A stretch of 13,668 nucleotides of DNA from positions 1 to 13,668 of the forward strand of contig JAUWLJ010000017.1 of NCBI GenBank assembly GCA_030613705.1, read 5' to 3'. Position numbers and translations under genes: made by a program. This document shows positions 4,908 through 12,075 of the stretch, one piece after another. Position 1 is the first letter of the stretch. Each line of letters starts with the position of its first letter. Below the pieces are notes generated by a model. That model was given only the letters and a program-made list of their open reading frames with translations, searched no databases and had not been told where the DNA came from. This DNA comes from Chloroflexota bacterium. Its GTDB lineage: Bacteria; Chloroflexota; Anaerolineae; Anaerolineales; UBA4823.

Positions 4908-6929
4908 ATGCCTATCAGAGAAACATTCTGGAACATCCCCCATTGGGCTGAGATTGCGCAGTATCTCGTGGGACTGCTGACAATCCTGATTTTTAGTTAT
5001 GGTGTGATTCGGCGTGTTCGGCGTTGGCTCCAAGGTCGACCTCAGCGGCGTATCGACCGCATCGGATCTCGTCTATGGTCCGTAGTTGTCCAGGCAGTGG
5101 GTCAAGCTCGTACACTGCAAGACATCTATCCGGGGATCATGCATTTAACGATATTTTGGGGGATGATCGCCCTCTTAATCGGCACGATCCTGGCCACTGT
5201 TGATTGGGACGTAGCTCACCTGTTATTTAATGTGCAATTTCTTACCAGCTGGGTCTACGTCTCGTACGAGCTCATCTTGGATATCTTTGGTGTGTTCCTG
5301 CTCATCGGACTCGGTATGGCAATCTACCGTCGTTATATTATTCGCCCAGATAGACTGGCAAATATGCCAGGCATTGGATTTAAACGGGATGATGCCTATG
5401 TTCTAATTATGCTGGGTTTAATAGGGATCACAGGATATTTAGTTGAGGGGCTGCGAATCGCAGTTGCTCAACCTGATTGGGCACCCTGGTCGCCAGTAGG
5501 AAATGCCATAGGGAATGCGTTTATTGCGTTCGGAGACCCATCGAATCGATTTCTGCATTATGCACTTTGGATAATCCATATTCTGATTGCGTTTGTCGCA
5601 CTGGCGAGCATACCTTACACCAAATTCTGGCATCTCATCGCTGGTCCAGTCAACATATTCTTCCGCTCTCTCGAGCCAGCTGGAAAGATGAGCGCCCCTA
5701 CGTCAGAAGAGGAACCTGGTGTAAAAGAATGGCGCGACTTTTCCTGGAAGCAACTGCTTGATTTTGAATCGTGCACTCGTTGCGGACGGTGCCAGGATGT
5801 CTGCCCAGCACACGCCAGCGGTTTCAGCTTATCTCCCAGAGATATCATGATCAAGCTGGATACCTTTATATGGCAGCCCACGAATGGGCGCAATATGCTA
5901 GGCGATACCATCTCTGCTGACGAACTGTGGGCCTGTACCAGCTGCCAGGCTTGCGTCGATATTTGTCCGGTCTTCAATGACCAGCTTTCTTCAATCATCG
6001 ACATGCGGCGGTATCTGGTTCTTGAAGGTGATATCGATCCACAGCTACAGGATGCACTCGCCAATTTGGGACGCTATGGTAATTCATTTGGAAAATCTGA
6101 GCGCATGCGCGCCAAATGGACCAAACCCATCCAACCCAAAATCAAGGACGCCCGCCGAGACGAAGTCGAATACCTATGGTTCGTTGGTGATTATGCTTCA
6201 TACCACACCAGTATGACCGACAAAACCCTTATGATGGCAAAGGTGTTCCAATCAGCTGGTCTTGATTTCGGCATCCTTTATGACGGTGAAAGAAATTCCG
6301 GTAATGATGTCCGCCGGGTTGGTGAAGAGGGATTGTTCGATATGTTGGCTGAAAAAAACCTGGTCACTTTCTCAAAAAGCACATTCAAGACCATTGTGAC
6401 CAGCGATCCGCATTCATTCAACACTCTCAAGAACGAGTACTCCGAAAACGGCAACGATCATTATTCAGTTCTCCACTACTCACAGCTATTTGACCAAATG
6501 ATCACATCTGGTCAATTGAACGTTGCCAGGAAACTTGGTTATAAAGTCACCTATCATGACCCATGCTACTTAGGCCGCTACAACGGAGAATATGATGCTC
6601 CCCGCCGGGTGATGTCCGCGCTTGGTTGCGAGCTGGTTGAAATGCCCCGCAATAAGGAAAATACCTTTTGCTGCGGTGCTGGTGGTGGTCGCATCTGGAT
6701 GGAGGATCCCCCAGAAGTTGCAGAGCGCCCCGCTGAGATGCGGGTTAAAGAAGCCGCCTCCCTCTCTGGTGTATCAATCCTGGTGGTAGCCTGTCCAAAA
6801 GACCTGGTCATGTTCCAGGATGCTGTCAAAACTGCGGACCTTGAAGGCAAATTGGTTGTCAAGGATTTGATTGAACTAATCGTAGAAGCCACGGAAATGA
6901 ACCTTTCTGAAACTGAGGAGCAGAATTAA
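4908..6929 (+). CDS. Membrane ETF:menaquinone oxidoreductase-like protein
   Basis: This 673-residue protein resembles the membrane Fe-S oxidoreductases (often called EMO) that connect EtfAB to menaquinone. The N-terminal NarI-like domain has about five membrane segments (near 16-35, 77-98, 113-138, 164-182 and 214-238), with H79, H217, H224 and H242 as candidate haem b ligands. Two [4Fe-4S] motifs follow: C289, C292, C295, C299 and C343, C346, C349, C353. The CCG region keeps C553, C588-C589 and C629, but the last CxxC cysteine is D632. CCG1 is stripped: VGD at 426-428, ERNSGND at 461-467 and SDPHSFN at 499-505 replace the expected cysteine motifs. It directly follows etfA after 27 nt. The HdrD-like part is clearly paralogous to the 404-residue protein at 1911. 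The ETF-quinone role is inferred from architecture and neighbours. Confidence 0.88.
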   Translation: MPIRETFWNIPHWAEIAQYLVGLLTILIFSYGVIRRVRRWLQGRPQRRIDRIGSRLWSVVVQAVGQARTLQDIYPGIMHLTIFWGMIALLIGTILATVDWDVAHLLFNVQFLTSWVYVSYELILDIFGVFLLIGLGMAIYRRYIIRPDRLANMPGIGFKRDDAYVLIMLGLIGITGYLVEGLRIAVAQPDWAPWSPVGNAIGNAFIAFGDPSNRFLHYALWIIHILIAFVALASIPYTKFWHLIAGPVNIFFRSLEPAGKMSAPTSEEEPGVKEWRDFSWKQLLDFESCTRCGRCQDVCPAHASGFSLSPRDIMIKLDTFIWQPTNGRNMLGDTISADELWACTSCQACVDICPVFNDQLSSIIDMRRYLVLEGDIDPQLQDALANLGRYGNSFGKSERMRAKWTKPIQPKIKDARRDEVEYLWFVGDYASYHTSMTDKTLMMAKVFQSAGLDFGILYDGERNSGNDVRRVGEEGLFDMLAEKNLVTFSKSTFKTIVTSDPHSFNTLKNEYSENGNDHYSVLHYSQLFDQMITSGQLNVARKLGYKVTYHDPCYLGRYNGEYDAPRRVMSALGCELVEMPRNKENTFCCGAGGGRIWMEDPPEVAERPAEMRVKEAASLSGVSILVVACPKDLVMFQDAVKTADLEGKLVVKDLIELIVEATEMNLSETEEQN

Positions 6930-6955
6930 TTCTTTATTGTTTGTACGGTAACTTT

Positions 6956-8959
6956 ATGCGAGATTCATTACAGGCATTATTGGGTAGAACCAAAGAAATA
7001 AGATTACCAATTGCAACAAAGTTGGTACTAAGTTTCCTGGTTATTGTTGCTTTTATCAGCACCATCTATATGGTGGTCGGAATCCGGCTGATCAGCAACC
7101 GCATCCTGTCCGAAGCCCAAGATAAAGTTAGGCATGATCTCAATGCCGCCAGGGAACTTTATTTAGGCGGCCAAGAACGGCTCAATTCTGCAGTGCGCCT
7201 CACCGCTAATCGATTCTTTCTCAGAGAGGCACTTCTTTCAGGCGATCTAGATGAGGCTTACCACGAATTGTGGAGTGTGCGAAAGCAAGAAGGTCTGGAC
7301 GTACTGACCCTCACGGATGACAAAGGCAAGGTCATCCTCAGAACAAGCTACATTGACCATATCGGAGACGACCAGAGCGGTGATGAACTGATCAAAGCAG
7401 TGTTGGAAGGGCATGAACCCATTGCATCGACAATCCTTGTGTCCGGTGATGATCTCAAACAAGAATCCCCTCTCCTGGCAAAGAAAGCTTATTTTTCTTT
7501 CATCGACACACCCCTGGCACGGGAGAGAGAAGAAACTGAAGAAACTGCTGGAATGATGCTGAAGGCCGCATCCCCTGTATTTGATGATCAAAATAATCTT
7601 ATCGGAATATTATATGGAGGAACTTTATTAAATCGGAATTTTGAGATTGTCGATAAGGTAAAGGAAACTGTCTATGAAGAAGTTCAATACAAAGGGAAAG
7701 ACATAGGAACAGCGACAATCTTTCAAAATGATGTCAGAATATCAACGAATGTCAAAAATGATGATGGTTCTCGAGCCCTGGGAACCCGAGTAACTGAGGA
7801 AGTATACAACCAGGTGGTAAACGACGGCGAACCATGGATAGGAAGGGCATATGTGGTCAACGATTGGTACATCACTGCCTATGAACCGATCAGGGATGTA
7901 GCCAACAATATCATCGGCATTTTGTATGTCGGTGTACTGGAGGAAAAATACAACGATATTCAGCAGGGGATGATCCTCACTTTTTTCGCCATCACCATTG
8001 CTGGGGTGTTAGTGTCGTTGATCGTGTCTTATTTTATTGCACAAAGAATATTAGTACCCATATTTATGCTGGTTGATGCTTCGAAAGCAGTTGCCGGTGG
8101 AGACCTTGATGCAAAAGTAGAGATTTCAACTAATGACGAGCTCGAAGACCTGGCAGATTCCTTCAACGCTATGGCTCAGGCATTAAAAAAGAGAGATCAG
8201 CAGCTAAAGGAATTTACCACCCAAAAAATTATGGCAAGCGAAAGGTTAGCCCTTATTGGGCAATTGTCTGCAAATGTCGCCCATGAGTTGAACAACCCGC
8301 TGACAGGGATTGTAACCTTCTCACATCTGATTCTTGAAAACACTGATTGTGATGACCCCAAGAAAAAGAACCTCGAAAAAATTGTCGGACAAGCCATCCG
8401 CTGCAGGGATATTATTCGTGGCTTGCTCGATTTTTCCCGGCAGAGAAAACCTGATAAGGTACTTTCAAATATCAACACGGTCATGGACCAGTGCCTATCA
8501 TTCGTCGAGAATCAAGCACTTTTCCTCAACATCGAGATTCATAAATATTTTCAAGAAGACTTACCCATGGTGGTTATTGACCCCTCTCAGATCGAGCGAG
8601 TGATTATGAACATGATCATAAATGCCGCTGAAGCCATGGATGGTGATGGTGAACTCATACTGACTACCCGCAGCGGTTTTGGCCAGGATTCAGTCGTTCT
8701 GGAATTTACAGACACCGGACCAGGTATCAGCGAGGAAAATATTGAAAAAATCTTTGACCCCTTCTTCACTACGAAAGATGTCGGTCATGGAACTGGATTA
8801 GGTTTGGCAATCAGTTATGGGGTCATAAAAGCGCATAAAGGTTCCATCACCGTCGAAAGTGAACTTGGAAAAGGTACAACATTCGTAGTCAGGCTTCCGG
8901 TAAAAGCCATTGATGAGGTTCCAGAGAATGGAAACGCAATCCAAAATATTAGTAATTGA
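6956..8959 (+). CDS. Membrane Cache-HAMP sensor histidine kinase
   Basis: This transmembrane sensor kinase autophosphorylates on histidine in response to an external ligand. Counting from the ATG at 6956: membrane helix near 22-45, a large extracytoplasmic Cache-like region near 50-335, a second helix near 339-362, HAMP near 363-415, and a dimerisation domain with NVAHELNNPL (phosphorylated H443). The ATP-binding domain shows NMIINAAEA, DTGPGI and GHGTGLGLA. A TTG at 6941 would add five residues; neither start has a strong Shine-Dalgarno sequence, and I prefer ATG. Its end overlaps the next gene by 32 bp, implying coupled translation. The ligand is unknown. Small organic acids are common for Cache domains, but nothing visible identifies one. 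Confidence 0.92.
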   Translation: MRDSLQALLGRTKEIRLPIATKLVLSFLVIVAFISTIYMVVGIRLISNRILSEAQDKVRHDLNAARELYLGGQERLNSAVRLTANRFFLREALLSGDLDEAYHELWSVRKQEGLDVLTLTDDKGKVILRTSYIDHIGDDQSGDELIKAVLEGHEPIASTILVSGDDLKQESPLLAKKAYFSFIDTPLAREREETEETAGMMLKAASPVFDDQNNLIGILYGGTLLNRNFEIVDKVKETVYEEVQYKGKDIGTATIFQNDVRISTNVKNDDGSRALGTRVTEEVYNQVVNDGEPWIGRAYVVNDWYITAYEPIRDVANNIIGILYVGVLEEKYNDIQQGMILTFFAITIAGVLVSLIVSYFIAQRILVPIFMLVDASKAVAGGDLDAKVEISTNDELEDLADSFNAMAQALKKRDQQLKEFTTQKIMASERLALIGQLSANVAHELNNPLTGIVTFSHLILENTDCDDPKKKNLEKIVGQAIRCRDIIRGLLDFSRQRKPDKVLSNINTVMDQCLSFVENQALFLNIEIHKYFQEDLPMVVIDPSQIERVIMNMIINAAEAMDGDGELILTTRSGFGQDSVVLEFTDTGPGISEENIEKIFDPFFTTKDVGHGTGLGLAISYGVIKAHKGSITVESELGKGTTFVVRLPVKAIDEVPENGNAIQNISN

Positions 8960-10073
8960 TGACGAAGAAATCGTCCTTGATTCTTGCCTTCAAATCCTGG
9001 CAGGTGGCGACTTCGACCTCAGCACTGCAAATAATGGAACCCTTGGAGTAAGTCTCATAGAAGAGTTTCATCCAGATCTCGTGTTTGTCGATTTAAAGAT
9101 GCCTGGCATCTCTGGCTTTGAAGTGCTTGAGAAAATTCAGGAAATTGATCCAACGATTGTAACGATCGTCATCACCGGATTTGCCACAATCGGTTCTGCC
9201 GTTGAAGCCATGCAAAGAGGCGCATTTGATTTCCTCCCTAAGCCTTTTACACCAGATGAATTGCGCTTGATCACCCGGCGTGGATTGGAAAAGAGGAAAT
9301 TAGTTAAAGAAACACAAGCCTTACGTAGAGAGAAGGAATTGCTCCGCGAACATTTCGCTGCCATTGTATCCCACGAACTCAAATCGCCGCTGGCTGCAGT
9401 GCAGCAATATCTGTATGCCTTATCCGGTGAATTATCAAGCCAACTGACAGAAGACCAGCTGCGACGCTTTGAAAGAATCCAAACACGCATTGACGATCTC
9501 ATGAAGCTGATCCACACCTGGTTGCGTGCGATCACTGTTGATCTCGAAAGCATCAAGGAGAATTTCAAACCTATCTCCATATCATCAATAATTTCAAAAG
9601 CGGTCGAGAGCGTGGAACCACAAGCAATTCGCAAAGATATTCCCAACCATACCACCATCCAGGATGACATTTATCTTGTCGAGGGCGATGAAGGAACCCT
9701 GGTTGAAGCTGTAGTGAATCTCGTTGGTAATGCGGTTAAATATTCACCCACGGGAAGCCGGGTTGAAATCTCTGCTATAAACAAAGATGACCAAATCCTG
9801 ATCAGGATCGAAGATAATGGGATCGGTATCTCAAAAGAAGACCTACCATTTATCTTTGTGGATTTCTATACCGGCACGACCGATCACAATATCGAAAGGG
9901 GCAGCGGAGTCGGACTGGCATTAACCAAGCGAATTCTCGAAGCCCACAATGGAAGCGTATCAGTTGAAAGTGAATTAGGCAAAGGGAGCACCTTTACACT
10001 GTGCATACCGGCCATAAAAGATAATCCGATTAAAATGACGGAAATGTCTAAAGAACCTGTTAATAATATATAA
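8928..10073 (+). CDS. Receiver-histidine kinase hybrid
   Basis: The protein has an N-terminal receiver followed by a cytoplasmic kinase and no membrane segment, so it is probably an intermediate in a phosphorelay. In the 381-residue form the receiver has acidic D11-D12, phospho-acceptor D55 (VFVDLKMP), T83 and K105. A short coiled linker leads to the kinase domain with SHELKSPL (H149), the N-box NLVGNAVKYS (264-273), DNGIG (296-300) and GSGVGLALTK. The start is the ATG at 8928 because GAGG lies 9 nt before it; an upstream in-frame TTG (8910) and ATG (8913) exist. The gene begins inside the preceding kinase gene in another frame, and both frames hold conserved domains, so the overlap is genuine. 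There is no DNA-binding output domain. Confidence 0.9.
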   Translation: METQSKILVIDDEEIVLDSCLQILAGGDFDLSTANNGTLGVSLIEEFHPDLVFVDLKMPGISGFEVLEKIQEIDPTIVTIVITGFATIGSAVEAMQRGAFDFLPKPFTPDELRLITRRGLEKRKLVKETQALRREKELLREHFAAIVSHELKSPLAAVQQYLYALSGELSSQLTEDQLRRFERIQTRIDDLMKLIHTWLRAITVDLESIKENFKPISISSIISKAVESVEPQAIRKDIPNHTTIQDDIYLVEGDEGTLVEAVVNLVGNAVKYSPTGSRVEISAINKDDQILIRIEDNGIGISKEDLPFIFVDFYTGTTDHNIERGSGVGLALTKRILEAHNGSVSVESELGKGSTFTLCIPAIKDNPIKMTEMSKEPVNNI

Positions 10074-10083
10074 GGAGGCTCTA

Positions 10084-10512
10084 ATGGGTACGAAAAAGAG
10101 GTTATTAGTGATTGATGACGATCCAGATTTTGTCGAAGTGATCGTGTCAATCCTGGAGGATGCAGATTATGAGGTTGATGCAAAATACAATCCTGATGAT
10201 GGATTTCAGGCACTAAAAACTGGCTCTTACGATCTTCTCTTGCTGGATGTATTGATGGGAAGAGGGGCAGAAGGCATCATGATCGCCCGCAAGATAGGAA
10301 ATGATGAGAAGCTCAGGGAAACTCCAATATTGATCATCACCGGAATGCGCGAACAAATCGCTTTTCTGTTTCCCGGTCAGCCAGTTCACCCAAGTTTTGT
10401 GCCTATCGATGAGCTGATCGAGAAACCTGTAAAACCTGATCTGCTTTTAGAAAAAGTAAGCAAACTCCTTCAGCTGGCTGAAGAGAGAAAAGCTCAAACT
10501 GAAGTGAATTAG
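10084..10512 (+). CDS. Stand-alone response-regulator receiver
   Basis: This 142-residue receiver has the full phosphorylation site: D11-D13, acceptor D55 (LLLLDVLMG), T86 and K114 (ELIEKPVKP). No output domain follows, only a short charged tail. The segment before the conserved lysine is longer than usual (FLFPGQPVHPSFVPIDE, 94-110) and may be a docking surface. AAGGAGG, overlapping the upstream stop, gives a strong ribosome-binding site, and hdrC begins 10 nt after its end. Lying between the kinases and hdrCBA, it is probably the last receiver of the relay, acting by protein contact, perhaps on a redox enzyme; that target is inference. Confidence 0.9.
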   Translation: MGTKKRLLVIDDDPDFVEVIVSILEDADYEVDAKYNPDDGFQALKTGSYDLLLLDVLMGRGAEGIMIARKIGNDEKLRETPILIITGMREQIAFLFPGQPVHPSFVPIDELIEKPVKPDLLLEKVSKLLQLAEERKAQTEVN

Positions 10513-10522
10513 GAAAATATCA

Positions 10523-11083
10523 ATGGCAACTAAACCTTCTTTCAGCGAAGAAGTATCTAATTTATTGCACGCCTCTCATGGAAATCCATTAAGAACGTGC
10601 ATCCAATGTGGGACATGCTCGGGTACCTGCCCGGTGGTCGAGTTCATGGACCATACTCCACGGCGTCTTATCGGGATGATCAATGCCAACCTCAAAGAAG
10701 AGGTTCTTGAAAGCAATACATATTGGCACTGTGCATCATGCTTCCACTGCACCGTCAGGTGTCCCAGTGAAATCGATATTGCTGGCCTAATGTATGGACT
10801 CAAACGCTACTCGATTTGGAAGCACCAATATCCAGAGGGAGCGATCGGTCCAGTTTTCTCAGAGACATTTGTCAAATCAATCTTGAGGAGCGGCAGATCT
10901 TATGAACCAGTGTTGGCACCCACTTATATCTTCAGTTACGGCGTTCGGGAATTCCTTCACGAAGCTCACACAGCGACAAACCTGATGATAAAAGGGAGAT
11001 TGCCTGTCCTGCCTCCAAGAATTACAAGATTGGAGAATTTCAAGAAGATGGCCAATAGGATTATTCCCATGGGAGGAGCATAA
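10523..11083 (+). CDS. hdrC: Heterodisulfide reductase-like subunit C
   Basis: HdrC passes electrons between HdrA and HdrB through two [4Fe-4S] clusters. This 186-residue protein has both motifs intact: C26, C29, C32, C36 (CIQCGTCSGTCP) and C70, C73, C76, C80 (CASCFHCTVRCP). The size fits the family and there is no membrane segment. Its stop shares a base with the hdrB start (TAATG), showing translational coupling. As the organism appears bacterial, the natural substrate is unlikely to be the methanogen CoM-CoB disulfide. Bacterial Hdr complexes generally couple ferredoxin, NAD or formate and a thiol or quinone partner. Its ferredoxin domain resembles the N-terminal parts of the two HdrD-like proteins upstream. 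Confidence 0.92.
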   Translation: MATKPSFSEEVSNLLHASHGNPLRTCIQCGTCSGTCPVVEFMDHTPRRLIGMINANLKEEVLESNTYWHCASCFHCTVRCPSEIDIAGLMYGLKRYSIWKHQYPEGAIGPVFSETFVKSILRSGRSYEPVLAPTYIFSYGVREFLHEAHTATNLMIKGRLPVLPPRITRLENFKKMANRIIPMGGA

Positions 11084-11961
11084 TGAGAACCTATTCATAT
11101 TTTCCCGGTTGCTCCTTAGAAAAGATGGCAGTGAGCTATCACCTGTCTGCCATGGAGACAACCAACAAAATGGGTGTAGAGCTCAAGGAGATTGAGGATT
11201 GGAACTGTTGTGGCGCGACGACTTATTTCCATGTAGATGAGCTCTTGGCTTATACATTGGTCGCCCGCAATTTAGCCATGGCCGAGAAAACGGGTCATGA
11301 CTTAGTTGCTCCCTGCAGTGCATGCTACAAGAATTCCTATTTCGGCAATGCTTACCTGAAAGAAGACCAAGATCTCTCCGATCACATAAATTACGCGCTC
11401 GAACAAGACAATTTACATTATTCCGGCAGTATAGAAGTCAAACATTTGATGGAAGTGTTTGTTGAGGATGTGGGTTTAGAAGAAATTAAAAGCAAAATCA
11501 CCCATCCATTAGAGGGTCTTCGAGTTGCACCCTATTATGGATGCCAAATCGTCAGACCTAGGAAAGACCATGAAGACGTAGAAAACCCTCAGTTTTTCGA
11601 GGATCTAATGAGCGCTGTCGGCGCTGACCCGGTTGATTTCACTTATAGGCTTCGCTGCTGTGGTGGCTCACTGATCATTACCAGCAGAGAAGCTGCGCTT
11701 TCATTGGTTCGCGACCTGCTGCAAAGCGCAGCAGACAAGGAAGCGGATGTAATAGCAACAGCCTGCCCAATGTGCCAGACTAACCTCGAATGCTATCAAA
11801 TGACGGTTAATCGGGAATTTGGCACAGATTTCTCGATACCCATAATGTACTTCACCCAACTGCTCGGATTATCGATGGGTCTCCCGCCAAAGAAATTGGG
11901 TATCGGAACGGAATTTGTCTCAGCCGATCGGATTTTAACCTTTGCTAAGGAAAAAGTTTAA
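11083..11961 (+). CDS. hdrB: Heterodisulfide reductase-like subunit B
   Basis: HdrB is the catalytic disulfide-reducing subunit in characterised complexes and holds two non-cubane [4Fe-4S] clusters. This 292-residue protein retains both complete CCG cysteine sets: C10, C42, C43, C78, C81 and C154, C192, C193, C228, C231. The sites include PGCS, NCCGA, PCSAC, YGCQ, RCCGG and CPMC. It therefore looks fully equipped, in contrast to the HdrD-like proteins upstream. It overlaps hdrC by one base and is followed by 106 bp before hdrA. The true electron acceptor or disulfide substrate cannot be inferred from the sequence. Confidence 0.94.
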   Translation: MRTYSYFPGCSLEKMAVSYHLSAMETTNKMGVELKEIEDWNCCGATTYFHVDELLAYTLVARNLAMAEKTGHDLVAPCSACYKNSYFGNAYLKEDQDLSDHINYALEQDNLHYSGSIEVKHLMEVFVEDVGLEEIKSKITHPLEGLRVAPYYGCQIVRPRKDHEDVENPQFFEDLMSAVGADPVDFTYRLRCCGGSLIITSREAALSLVRDLLQSAADKEADVIATACPMCQTNLECYQMTVNREFGTDFSIPIMYFTQLLGLSMGLPPKKLGIGTEFVSADRILTFAKEKV

Positions 11962-12027
11962 ACTCCATTCGAAATATTTCTGAACCATGAACAATTATCA
12001 AATCAAAATCACCAGGTAGGAATAATT

Positions 12028-12075
12028 ATGTTTACCAGTCCCCAACATTACCGAAGGAGAAGAACCGATGAGTGA
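12028..12075 (+). other. Possible 15-codon leader ORF before hdrA
   Basis: An ATG at 12028, preceded by AGGTAGGA, opens a 15-codon frame (MFTSPQHYRRRRTDE) whose TGA overlaps the hdrA start region by 8 nt. The layout would suit translational coupling in the 106-bp hdrB-hdrA gap. It may be chance: hdrA has its own GAAGGAG, which lies inside this frame, and the peptide resembles nothing known to me. Confidence 0.2.

Noticed and set aside
1911..6929. Missing CCG1 cysteines caused by sequencing error
   Set aside because: The losses occur at equivalent sites in two separate genes with different surrounding sequence and intact frames, so error is implausible.
8928..8959. Frameshift joining the two kinases into one hybrid protein
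   Set aside because: The first kinase ends naturally after its ATPase domain and the second has its own ATG with GAGG and a complete receiver, so this is a normal gene overlap.
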